From assembly GCF_000820505.1 (NCBI RefSeq), contig NZ_JWJD01000001.1, positions 1,279,685 to 1,343,684 on the forward strand: 64,000 nucleotides of DNA, read 5' to 3'. The position numbers were made by a program, and so were the translations under genes. Positions 7,436 through 14,894 of this stretch are shown here, one piece after another (position 1 is the stretch's first letter; every line of letters begins with the position of its first letter). The stretch is from Geoalkalibacter ferrihydriticus DSM 17813. GTDB taxonomy: Bacteria; Desulfobacterota; Desulfuromonadia; Desulfuromonadales; Geoalkalibacteraceae. Under the pieces are notes generated by a model. That model saw nothing but the letters and a program-made list of their open reading frames with translations. It had not been told where the DNA came from and did no database searches.

Positions 7436-8476
7436 TCAGGCCGCCGCCGTTTTCCGTTCATCGGCAATCGAGGTCACGCAGCGCTCCAGACACTCGGGAT
7501 CGCCCCCTTGAATGTCGTTTTTGAGATGATACGCCACTGCCGGACAGCCACCGTGACACTGGTCGAATCGCTTGCAATCCTCGCAGGAATGAATACGCAG
7601 CCCGCGCAGAGACGCAAAAATCGCCGAGTTATCCCAAATGGTCTGAAAATCGCTCTCCCGCAGGGATCCGGCGGTGAACTGCTCGAGCTGCATAAAGGCG
7701 CAGGGGTAAACGTTGCCCGTGGGGCCGACGCAGCAGGTCAGCTTGGCCGCTCCGCACAGGTTGAGTCCCAGGCCCTGGCGCTCCTGCGCGGTGAGGGAGA
7801 AAAAGCTGTCGCCGGTACGCACATCACCGCGGCTCTCCAGCCATGTGGAAAAATCCAGTAGCTGCTGGGGGGTGGGACGCAAGGTTTCCCAGTTGTCGCT
7901 GCCGCGCCCCGAGGGGCGAAAACGGCTCACCCGCAGGGTCACGCCCAACTCGTCGGCCAGATCGTACATGGCGGGGATTTCGCTCGCATTCTGCCGGGTA
8001 AGTACCGTATTGATACTGGTGGGGATGGGGCTCCTGGCGAGCAGGCGCAACGCTCTGATGGCGTCATCGTAAGTGCCTTTTCCGCGAATCGCTTCGCAGG
8101 TGACCTGTTCGGCGCCGTCGAGACTCACCTGGATAGCCACCAGGCGGGTGCGCGAGAGACGCTCGATCAGCGCTGCGTCGAGCAGGGTGCCGTTGGTGGA
8201 AATGCAGGTCATGATGCCGCGCGCATGGCAGGCGGCGAGAATCTCTTCGAAGTCGGGGCGCATGAAGGGCTCTCCGCCGCCGAAATTGATCTGAAAGACG
8301 CCGGTGCTGTACATCTGTTCCACCAGATCGAGGGCCTCGGCGGTGGTGAGTTCGTCCGCCGCCGGATCGCCCGAAGCGGACAGGCAGTGGGTGCAACGCA
8401 GGTTGCACGCATAAGTTACTTCCCAGGTCAGATTGACCGGGGCACGCAGCCCCATTTCAACAAATCTGTTGCTCAC
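7436..8476 (-). CDS. mftC: Mycofactocin radical SAM maturase MftC
   Basis: 346 residues. The radical SAM motif CNLRCTHC sits near residue 20 in WEVTYACNLRCTHCLSASG, typical of MftC. The C-terminal SPASM region has cysteines in CGAAKLTCC, NVYPC, CEDCKRFDQCHGGC and a final CLERC for auxiliary Fe-S clusters. MftC decarboxylates the C-terminal Tyr of MftA and then makes the Val-Tyr carbon-carbon bond. The start is taken as GTG 8476, because AAAGGA lies seven bases upstream and the frame begins SNRFVEMGLRAPVN. It overlaps mftB by 20 nt. An upstream ATG would give a non-homologous tail. Confidence 0.95.
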   Translation of the reverse strand: MSNRFVEMGLRAPVNLTWEVTYACNLRCTHCLSASGDPAADELTTAEALDLVEQMYSTGVFQINFGGGEPFMRPDFEEILAACHARGIMTCISTNGTLLDAALIERLSRTRLVAIQVSLDGAEQVTCEAIRGKGTYDDAIRALRLLARSPIPTSINTVLTRQNASEIPAMYDLADELGVTLRVSRFRPSGRGSDNWETLRPTPQQLLDFSTWLESRGDVRTGDSFFSLTAQERQGLGLNLCGAAKLTCCVGPTGNVYPCAFMQLEQFTAGSLRESDFQTIWDNSAIFASLRGLRIHSCEDCKRFDQCHGGCPAVAYHLKNDIQGGDPECLERCVTSIADERKTAAA

Positions 8477-8714
8477 GGAGAAATCCTTTGTCGAGAAGTT
8501 GCGCCACAAGCTTGCGCACAGCATGTTGCTGCCCGCTCGAGAGTCCCGTCGGCAGATCGTCTCCGGTGCGGGTCTCGCTGAAAAAATCGGCGGGGACAAG
8601 GCTGCCGGTTGCGGCGAAGAGAAGGCGCGGCCCCCTGCTGTCGTAAAACAGGAGGCCGAACCCTTCTTGCCTCACGCGGCAGGCGGGGTGCAGTGTGATG
8701 CCTGCCGCCGCCAT
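8457..8714 (-). CDS. mftB: Mycofactocin precursor-binding chaperone MftB
   Basis: 85 residues. The segment HPACRVRQEGFGLLFYDSRG followed by PRLLFAATGSL is the conserved core of MftB, a PqqD-like RiPP recognition element. MftB binds MftA and presents it to MftC. The ATG at 8714 lies one base beyond the mftA stop (TGA GATG), and mftC starts inside its 3' end, so the three genes are tightly coupled. Confidence 0.93.
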   Translation of the reverse strand: MAAAGITLHPACRVRQEGFGLLFYDSRGPRLLFAATGSLVPADFFSETRTGDDLPTGLSSGQQHAVRKLVAQLLDKGFLREQQIC

Positions 8715-8715
8715 C

Positions 8716-8823
8716 TCAGTACACTCCGCAGATGCCGTCGATGGCCAGTTCTTCCACCTGGATCTCTTCAAGAATTTCCGGCTCTTCGTTGCATACCTCA
8801 GTGTTCTGCTTGTCGACTTCCAT
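8716..8823 (-). CDS. mftA: Mycofactocin precursor peptide MftA
   Basis: 35 residues, too short for ordinary gene callers. The leader is acidic (EEPEILEEIQVEE) and the C-terminus is LAIDGICGVY, the invariant mycofactocin core in which the final Val-Tyr is converted to the redox cofactor. AAGGAG lies six bases before ATG 8823. A sigma-54-type promoter is about 65 nt upstream. mftE, which would release the core, is not in the window. Confidence 0.97.
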   Translation of the reverse strand: MEVDKQNTEVCNEEPEILEEIQVEELAIDGICGVY

Positions 8824-8860
8824 GCTAATCTCCTTTTCAGCGGTTTTTTGATCAATGCAC

Positions 8861-8904
8861 TTGGCATCGTTGCGTTGCCATGGTTATTGCAACGCAGATG
8901 CCAA
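8861..8904 (-). promoter_or_regulatory. Sigma-54 (-24/-12) promoter of the mft operon with adjoining inverted repeat
   Basis: On the minus strand 8904-8889 reads TTGGCATCTGCGTTGC, with GG and GC exactly ten bases apart, matching the TGGCAC-N5-TTGC consensus well. Transcription would start near 8877, giving mftA a ~54-nt leader. The plus-strand bases 8861-8878, TTGGCATCGTTGCGTTGC, mirror the promoter with two extra bases. The initial transcript can therefore fold back, or a repressor could bind across it. Confidence 0.75.
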
Positions 8905-9128
8905 TGAGTAAAACGTTGGTATATAACGGGCTTAGCCCTTAGCCGCTTCCAGGTGTTTTGGGTTTACGCATGAGGGTGTAGAGAAATGGGACAGCCAAGG
9001 AGCCTGTTGCAGGGGGGGATGAAAAAATGTGTGTTGCGTTTTTCCCCATCATGGCGAATGTCTACATTGTTCTAAACCGATGTTTTGCATTGATTGGAAG
9101 ATTGATTTTTTATAACCGTACAGCCTTA

Positions 9129-9176
9129 ACCGCAGGCAGCGGCGGTACCGCTTGCGGCAAGCACTCTGCCTGCGGT
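9129..9176. repeat. Nested inverted-repeat block upstream of the Nudix gene
   Basis: Outer arms ACCGCAGGCAG (9129-9139) and CTGCCTGCGGT (9166-9176) are perfect 11-bp inverted repeats. Inside them are GCGGTACCGC and GCTTG-CGG-CAAGC. The whole can fold as a stem with two small hairpins. It may be a dispersed repeat or an RNA element. No terminator T-run follows. Confidence 0.5.
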
Positions 9177-9231
9177 GCAATAGGGCGTTTTCATCTGGAT
9201 AGTTAGGTTTTTTATTGTGAAAGGTTGAGCT

Positions 9232-9726
9232 ATGCATGAACTAAACGCGCATTGCTCCTATTGCGGCGCTCCCTATGCCGACGCCCAGCCCTGGCCGCGT
9301 CATTGCCGCAACTGCGGCAATACCAGCTATCTCAACCCCTTGCCCGTGGCAGTGGTGCTCCTGCCTGTCGGAGCCGGGCTGGTAGTCATCCGTCGCAACA
9401 CTGAGCCGCGCAAGGGCACCCTGACTCTGCCGGGAGGCTACATTGATTTCGGTGAAACCTGGCAACAGGCGGGCAGCCGCGAAGCGCTGGAGGAGACGGG
9501 CATCGCAGTATCAAGCGACGAGTTGCGGCTCTACGACGTGATGAACGGGCTCGACGGTACACTTGTCGTCTTCGGCCTGGCGGCGCCCAGACGGGCCGAC
9601 TGTCTGAAACCTTTTTCCTCCAGTGAAACCCAGGAGGTGCAGCTCATCAAGGGACCGACGGAACTGGGATTTTCCATGCATACCGAGATCGCTGCGCGGT
9701 TTTTTGCGCAGCGGGGGAGGGCGTAG
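9232..9726 (+). CDS. Nudix hydrolase with N-terminal zinc ribbon
   Basis: 164 residues. The first 30 contain CSYCGAPY and CRNCGNTSY, a four-cysteine zinc ribbon. The Nudix box GGYIDFGETWQQAGSREALEETG occupies about residues 64-86, with the expected REALEETG core. Zinc-ribbon Nudix proteins hydrolyse nucleoside diphosphate derivatives such as NADH or sugar nucleotides; the substrate cannot be told. AAAGG precedes ATG 9232. Its stop touches the end of the convergent epimerase gene. It is divergent from the mft operon and shares the control region with it. Confidence 0.85.
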   Translation: MHELNAHCSYCGAPYADAQPWPRHCRNCGNTSYLNPLPVAVVLLPVGAGLVVIRRNTEPRKGTLTLPGGYIDFGETWQQAGSREALEETGIAVSSDELRLYDVMNGLDGTLVVFGLAAPRRADCLKPFSSSETQEVQLIKGPTELGFSMHTEIAARFFAQRGRA

Positions 9727-10659
9727 CTATGCCTCTGAAAAGCTCCGGCCTGCTTTAAGGCGCGCGGCCCGCTCGGCCAGCGCCTTGCGGATCGCTTCCC
9801 GGCAGGGCGTTAATTCAAAGGGGAGCAACTCGCGGATACTGTCATCCCGGCATAGGACGTCGAGGTGGACTCCTTCGAGCAAAGCCCGGGCCACACCGGC
9901 ATTCACCGGCGTCATCATGGCAATCCATCCGGCCAGAACTTTCGGCATGAAAAAGGGTACCGGCGCGTTGAGGTGGGGAATTTTCATTTCGTCGGCGAAG
10001 GTTTCCATGAGATCGTAATAGGTCATGATTTCGGGGCCGCCGATATCAAATGTTCGGCCGGCCGTTTGCTCGTTTTCCAGGCAGCCGACCAGATAGTGGA
10101 TGGCATCGTCCACGGCAAGGGGTTGGCAGCGGGCGTGAAGCCAGTCTTTTGTGGGAAGTACGATTGAGGTGCGGACCAGAAAACGAATGATCTCATAAGA
10201 GGTGCCTCCCTCGCCGAGGATCACGCCTGAGCGCAGTGTCGTCGTCTTGAAAGGTGCGGCTTGCAAAATGTCGGCGACCTTGCTGCGACTGGACAGATGC
10301 GCAGACAAGGTTTCTTCGCCCTCGCCCAGGCCGGAGAGATAAATCACCCGGCGAACTCCGGCTTGCTGCGCTGCCGCAGCGAAGTTTTGAGCCGAAATGC
10401 GCTCTTTTTCGGCAAAACGGCCTTTTTCGCCCATGGAATGCACCAGGTAGTATGCTGTGTCCACATCGGCCAAAACCCCATCCAGCGTCTGCGCTTGCAG
10501 GAGATCCCCTTTCAGGATCTCGGTGCCCTCGGGAAGCGCGCGCGTCATGCGGCGCGACAGACATCGCACGGGAAAGCCCCGCTCCAGCAACGCAGGGACC
10601 AGGCGCCGGCCGATAAAGCCCGTTGCCCCGGCGACGAAAACCTTTGCTTTCTCTTCCAT
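9727..10659 (-). CDS. NAD(P)-binding epimerase/NmrA-like protein
   Basis: 310 residues. The Rossmann motif GATGFIGRRLVPALLERG is near the N-terminus, with DTAYYLVHSMG and RRVIYLSGLGEG farther on. This is the atypical short-chain dehydrogenase family related to complex I NDUFA9-like and UDP-sugar epimerase-like proteins. The start is ATG 10659, with AGGAG nine bases upstream. The substrate is unknown. It ends directly against the convergent Nudix gene. Confidence 0.75.
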   Translation of the reverse strand: MEEKAKVFVAGATGFIGRRLVPALLERGFPVRCLSRRMTRALPEGTEILKGDLLQAQTLDGVLADVDTAYYLVHSMGEKGRFAEKERISAQNFAAAAQQAGVRRVIYLSGLGEGEETLSAHLSSRSKVADILQAAPFKTTTLRSGVILGEGGTSYEIIRFLVRTSIVLPTKDWLHARCQPLAVDDAIHYLVGCLENEQTAGRTFDIGGPEIMTYYDLMETFADEMKIPHLNAPVPFFMPKVLAGWIAMMTPVNAGVARALLEGVHLDVLCRDDSIRELLPFELTPCREAIRKALAERAARLKAGRSFSEA

Positions 10660-11012
10660 CGGTGGAAACTCCTGGGAAGACGTTTTTTTCTGCAAAAAAG
10701 CCTATCATGACCGACGGGGAAATATAGCCTCGTTGAAAAAAATTCTGTCGCAACGATTCAGATCAAGGGCCTCAAGATGGATTTTGCACCAAGGTCTTTG
10801 TGAAAAATGGCAGTTCGCCCCCTGTGGTTGCATTCCTGGAACGATCCTGCCAGACTTTTGGCGAGGTGATGAAAAAATGGGGATCACTGTTCCGCCTGCC
10901 CCGCTGGTCTCGGCAGAATCGCTTGCGGTGAAAACTCGCCCGCGGCACTCAACCGTCACGGCCTGCGGCGCGAAGGGGCATTGCAGCTGAAGTCGTTACA
11001 AAGGAAGAGTCC
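10660..11012. other. Intergenic region with no recognised element
   Basis: This 353-nt gap separates the divergent epimerase and uracil-DNA glycosylase genes. It must hold both promoters. A TATATT on the minus strand near 10720 could be a -10 box for the epimerase gene. AAGGAAG before 11013 is the glycosylase ribosome binding site. No repeat, RNA gene or convincing small ORF is seen. Confidence 0.4.
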
Positions 11013-11726
11013 ATGACGTTGATAGAAATAACCCGCCGTCTTGCAGCGGATCTGGATCAATTGAGTTTCAAGGAGCCGGTCAGCCATGTCTATAATCCCC
11101 TGGATTATGCCTGGAAGTGCCACGAAGCCTATCTGCAACGCTATGGGCAGGGACCCAAAGAGATCGTTTTTCTCGGGATGAATCCCGGGCCCTGGGGAAT
11201 GGCGCAGACCGGGATTCCTTTCGGCGAGGTCGCCGTTGTGCGCGATTGGCTCCAAATCGATGAGCTTGTCGCGCGTCCGGCGCAGGAAAATCCCGCAAAG
11301 CCGGTGACGGGCCTGGCGTGTCGGCGCAGCGAAGTCAGCGGGCGGCGGCTGTGGGGGCTTTTCCGGGAGAAAACGAATACGCCGGAGAGATTTTTCTCAC
11401 GTTTTTTTGTACTCAACTACTGTCCGCTGCTGTTTCTTGAGCAGTCGGGACGCAACCGCACACCCGTGCAACTGCCGCTTGCGGAACGCAAAAAAATCAT
11501 GGAAATCTGCGATGAGGCGCTGCGGCGCATGGTTGCGGTGCTGGGGGCAAAAACCCTTGTCGGCATAGGGCAATATGCCGAGGAGCGTGCCCGTGAGGCC
11601 CTGTCCGGACAGGACCTGCGTATCGGCCGCATCCTGCATCCCAGCCCGGCCAGTCCAGCCGCCAATCGCGACTGGGCCGGCACCGTCGAGCGGCAACTCG
11701 AAGAGCTCGGAATTCGCTTCGAGTAA
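11013..11726 (+). CDS. SMUG1-like uracil-DNA glycosylase
   Basis: 237 residues. FLGMNPGPWGMAQTGIPFGE near residue 54 is the SMUG1 water-activating and uracil-recognition loop, and HPSPASPAANRDW near 209 is the DNA-intercalating motif. SMUG1 excises uracil and oxidised pyrimidines from DNA. Bacterial members are known in Geobacter-type genomes. The ATG at 11013 follows AAGGAAG. It stands alone between two intergenic regions. Confidence 0.85.
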   Translation: MTLIEITRRLAADLDQLSFKEPVSHVYNPLDYAWKCHEAYLQRYGQGPKEIVFLGMNPGPWGMAQTGIPFGEVAVVRDWLQIDELVARPAQENPAKPVTGLACRRSEVSGRRLWGLFREKTNTPERFFSRFFVLNYCPLLFLEQSGRNRTPVQLPLAERKKIMEICDEALRRMVAVLGAKTLVGIGQYAEERAREALSGQDLRIGRILHPSPASPAANRDWAGTVERQLEELGIRFE

Positions 11727-11825
11727 TTGTTGTGCATCCATCGTAGGCTGCACCGATATATCCCCACCTTTCTCCCTGAATTTACCCGACAAATCCCGCC
11801 CAAGTAACGCGTCCATCTGGTCACA

Positions 11826-11844
11826 TTTACATCACCTTTACATC
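11826..11844 (+). promoter_or_regulatory. Direct repeat TTTACATC x2 upstream of nrfA (possible OmpR-type site)
   Basis: TTTACATC at 11826-11833 recurs at 11837-11844, an 11-bp period as used by OmpR/PhoB-family winged-helix dimers. It lies ~155 bp before the nrfA start. An OmpR-family regulator is encoded just past nrfH, convergent, at 14126-14815, and is the obvious candidate binder (inference). Confidence 0.4.
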
Positions 11845-11998
11845 GATCCGGGGTAAAAGACAGACAAGGTATTCCATCCGCGGACCGCCGACGCATTTCT
11901 GCAGGCAAGGAGGTGATGAATCAATTCGCGGCAGGTGTCGGCCCAAGGTTTAGTTTCTGTCACCCTCACGATGACTCAACCGGAGAGAAGAGGAAACC

Positions 11999-13492
11999 AT
12001 GAAAAAATTCATTGCTCTGAGCGTAGCACTGCTGCTGTCGTCGGGCTCTTTGAGCCTGCTCCAGGCCGCCGATCTCGACTTGGGCGAGGGAAATCTGCGT
12101 TTCAAGAATCTGCCCCAGTATCAGACCTATCTGAAGAACAACGATGATTCGCAAATGACCGAGTACGGCGGGTCGGTACCGCACCGCAAACACGACGGGG
12201 TCAACCCCCTGCCCAAGGGTTACAAGCACGCCCAGCCCTATCTGAAGAATCTCTGGCTCGGCTACCCCTTTAGCTATGAATATGATCGCGCCCGCGGCCA
12301 TACCTACGCGCTGGACGATGTCTTCAAAATCGACCGCATCAACCGCTACAGCGAGCAGGCCGGGCTGCCGGCCACCTGCCTGAACTGCAAAACCAATACG
12401 ATTCCCGATCTCCTCGAAAAGCATGGAGACGATTTCTGGGCCTCCGAATTTCACCAGTACCGCGAGGTTCATGACGGCAAGATGCACTCCATCGGCTGCA
12501 CCAACTGTCACGATCCGGATCAGGCCATGCGACTGGCCATCACCAGCGTACCTCTGGATGAAGCCCTCAAGCGTCAAGGTAAGGACTGGCGCGAAGCTTC
12601 ACGCCAGGAGATGCGCTCTCTGGTCTGCGCCCAGTGTCATGTCGAGTACTACTTCGAGACCAAGGATTACGGTGTGGCCGCAAAACCCCATTTTCCCTGG
12701 GACAAGGGCATGAACCCGGACGATATTTACGCGTTCTTCGCCGCCGGCGACCCAGAGCGCGACGGCTTCAAGGGTCAGTTTGTCGACTGGACGCATGCCG
12801 TTTCCAAGACCCCCATGATCAAAACCCAGCATCCCGAATATGAAATGTACCATGACAGCGTGCACGGCGCTGCCGGCGTGTCCTGCGCCGATTGCCACAT
12901 GCCGCGCGTCAAGGTCGGCCCAGCGACGATTTCTTCGCACCACTGGACTTCGCCGCTGAAGAGCGATGAGATGATCCGCTCGTCCTGCATGGGCTGCCAT
13001 GGCGATAAGTCACCGGAATTTCTTAAGAGCCGCGTCGTCTACCATCAGGAAAAAACCTGGAACCAGCTGATGGTCGCTCAGGAAAAATCGGTGCGTGCCC
13101 ACGAGGCGGTGCGTCAGGCCATGGAATTCGAAGGGGTCGACAAGGATGTGCTGGCTGAGGCGCGCGAAATGGTGCGCAAGGGACAGTGGTTCTGGGATTA
13201 TGTCTCGGCGGAAAACAGCGCGGGCTTCCATAATCCGACCAAGGCGCTGGAAACCTTGGCTCTTTCCCAACAGTACAGCGACGAGGCGGTGCGCCTGGCG
13301 ACCCGTTCAACCAATTACGCCATCGCCGCCAGCCTCGATAAGCCCATCCAGGATTTGGTGCCCCCCATCATGGAGCACAGCCGCAAGCTGCAGCAGAGCC
13401 AGGAGCATCTCGACAGCCACTTCTGGCTGCAGTACCTGCCGAAACTTCCCGAAGCCGAACTGATTTGGGACGGTTACGGGCGGGTGCGCTGA
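11999..13492 (+). CDS. nrfA: Cytochrome c nitrite reductase NrfA (ammonia-forming)
   Basis: 497 residues with a signal peptide (MKKFIALSVALLLSSGSLSL) for periplasmic export. Heme sites in order are CLNCK (the lysine-ligated active-site heme of NrfA), CTNCH, CAQCH, CADCH and CMGCH, five in all. The CAQCHVEYYF motif contains the conserved active-site Tyr region. NrfA reduces nitrite to ammonium with six electrons. The length and the CXXCK first heme are typical. GAGG precedes ATG 11999. nrfH follows 76 nt later, the reverse of the usual nrfHA order. Confidence 0.95.
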   Translation: MKKFIALSVALLLSSGSLSLLQAADLDLGEGNLRFKNLPQYQTYLKNNDDSQMTEYGGSVPHRKHDGVNPLPKGYKHAQPYLKNLWLGYPFSYEYDRARGHTYALDDVFKIDRINRYSEQAGLPATCLNCKTNTIPDLLEKHGDDFWASEFHQYREVHDGKMHSIGCTNCHDPDQAMRLAITSVPLDEALKRQGKDWREASRQEMRSLVCAQCHVEYYFETKDYGVAAKPHFPWDKGMNPDDIYAFFAAGDPERDGFKGQFVDWTHAVSKTPMIKTQHPEYEMYHDSVHGAAGVSCADCHMPRVKVGPATISSHHWTSPLKSDEMIRSSCMGCHGDKSPEFLKSRVVYHQEKTWNQLMVAQEKSVRAHEAVRQAMEFEGVDKDVLAEAREMVRKGQWFWDYVSAENSAGFHNPTKALETLALSQQYSDEAVRLATRSTNYAIAASLDKPIQDLVPPIMEHSRKLQQSQEHLDSHFWLQYLPKLPEAELIWDGYGRVR

Positions 13493-13568
13493 GAGGTGCG
13501 GACCTTCTGGAAATGGATTGAGACCAAGCGGGGGAGGCGTTTTGTGATCCCCCTCAAAGGGAGCGATT

Positions 13569-14042
13569 ATGGAAAAACTTAGTACCAAGCTATGGTTGAT
13601 CGGGGGCACGGCGCTGGTCGTTATCCTGGTGGTCGCCGCCTTGGGCATGGCCCGGCAGACGTCCAAGGACAGCTTCTGCGTGACCTGCCATGCCTACGAG
13701 AAGGTCTCCTGGGATTACGGCAAGCATCCCGAAGTCGGCTGCATTGCCTGCCATACCAAGGGGATGGTGCGGGACAAGACCGCCGGGATGCGCAAGGTCT
13801 TTCTGACCCTCACGGATCAGGTGGACCCGCACCGCGACAATCTGCCGAGCTACAAAGACAAAATTAATGACAACTGCATCGCCTGCCACTTTGAAGAAGA
13901 GCGGCTGGCGTTGATGCCCTTTTTCAAAGAGCGCCATGACGAGTATCGCAAACACACCGAAGCCTGCATGGGCTGCCATGAGGCAGGCCACGTCATCAAG
14001 CTCAGGGATCTGCGGCAACCGGGCGTACGTCTGAAAATTTAG
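13569..14042 (+). CDS. nrfH: NrfH-type tetraheme quinol dehydrogenase
   Basis: 157 residues. One N-terminal membrane anchor (about 8-27, LWLIGGTALVVILVVAALG) is followed by four CXXCH sites: CVTCH, CIACH, CIACH and CMGCH. This is the NapC/NirT/NrfH family, which takes electrons from menaquinol and hands them to NrfA. A GGGAG site precedes ATG 13569. It is the last gene of the nrf unit. Confidence 0.92.
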   Translation: MEKLSTKLWLIGGTALVVILVVAALGMARQTSKDSFCVTCHAYEKVSWDYGKHPEVGCIACHTKGMVRDKTAGMRKVFLTLTDQVDPHRDNLPSYKDKINDNCIACHFEEERLALMPFFKERHDEYRKHTEACMGCHEAGHVIKLRDLRQPGVRLKI

Positions 14043-14060
14043 TCTGGTCGTCGGCACCAA

Positions 14061-14107
14061 AGAAAAGGCCCATGCCGGTTCTCAAAGGATCGGCGTGGGC
14101 TTTTGCA
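14061..14107. terminator. Terminator between nrfH and the OmpR-family regulator
   Basis: GCCCATGCCG and CGGCGTGGGC form a 10-bp stem (one G-T wobble) followed by TTTTG on the plus strand, with AAAAG before it for the minus strand. It sits between convergent genes and may serve both. Confidence 0.7.
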
Positions 14108-14125
14108 TTGGTGGCCGTGAAAATA

Positions 14126-14815
14126 CTACCCTTCGAAGCGATAACCCTGCCCCATTACCGTGACGATGTAGCGCGGCTCGGCGGCATTGTCCTCGATCTT
14201 CTGGCGCAGATGCTGGGTGTGTACATCGATCACCCGGCTCCAGGAATAGAGGCGCGAATCCTTCCACAGCCAACGCCTGATCTCTTCGCGCGTCACCAAC
14301 TGGTTGCGTTTAGCCACCAGACAACTCAGCAACTGAAATTCCTTCGGCGTGAGAGAAACCTCCTCACCGCGCAGTCTGACCTGGTGATTGGGCAGGTCGA
14401 TTTCAAGATCTCCCGCGACCACGACCTCAGACGGCGGCACGGGGGGTGGCTGGCGCAGTCGGGCGCGAATGCGCGCCAGCAATTCGCTGGTTTCAAAGGG
14501 TTTGACCATATAGTCGTCGGCGCCGATCTCCAGTCCCGTGACCTTGTCGTCGACCTGATCCTTGGCGGTCAGCATGATCACCGGCAGCAGGGGGTGGCGC
14601 TCCTTGATCTCGCGACAAAAATCAAGCCCGTCGCCGTCGGGCAGCATCAGGTCGAGCAGCACCAGGGCCGGGCGCTGCAACTCCAGGATTCGCCGCGCTC
14701 CCATGAGGGTTTCTGCGGTGAGGATGGAAAAGCCGTGCAGGCCGAGGTTGGCCTTGAGCACCCGGAGGATGTCCGGATCATCGTCAATGGCGAGAAGTTT
14801 CGTCGGTTCGCTCAT
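14126..14815 (-). CDS. OmpR/PhoB-family response regulator
   Basis: 229 residues. The receiver domain begins KLLAIDDDPDI, with phosphoacceptor Asp in VLLDLMLPDGDG near residue 55 and Lys in YMVKPF near 106. The C-terminal winged helix contains LTPKEFQLLSCL and RVIDVHTQHLRQKI. It is encoded 79 nt downstream of a heme-type sensor kinase on the same strand, so they form a pair. The convergent nrf operon, which has OmpR-like half sites in its promoter, is a likely target (inference). Confidence 0.88.
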   Translation of the reverse strand: MSEPTKLLAIDDDPDILRVLKANLGLHGFSILTAETLMGARRILELQRPALVLLDLMLPDGDGLDFCREIKERHPLLPVIMLTAKDQVDDKVTGLEIGADDYMVKPFETSELLARIRARLRQPPPVPPSEVVVAGDLEIDLPNHQVRLRGEEVSLTPKEFQLLSCLVAKRNQLVTREEIRRWLWKDSRLYSWSRVIDVHTQHLRQKIEDNAAEPRYIVTVMGQGYRFEG

Positions 14816-14894
14816 TATTAACTTTCCTCAGGTTTTAGAAACCGCTGCGCACTAGAGCACGACCGGAGGCGACGGCTGTATGGATTGCTGGAAA

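Larger units (their letters stand above)
8824..9231. other. Intergenic control region between mftA and the Nudix gene
   Basis: It holds the mftA ribosome binding site, the -24/-12 promoter at 8889-8904 with its imperfect mirror copy at 8861-8878, and a structured inverted-repeat block at 9129-9176. Enhancer sites for a sigma-54 activator would be expected at about 8990-9100. The run GATGAAAAAATG...TTTTTCCCCATC at 9019-9051 is a weak candidate. No further gene is seen. Confidence 0.6.

Noticed and set aside
8861-8904. Inverted repeat upstream of mftA as a transcription terminator
   Set aside because: There is no T-run and no gene end next to it; one arm is an exact -24/-12 promoter, which explains it better.
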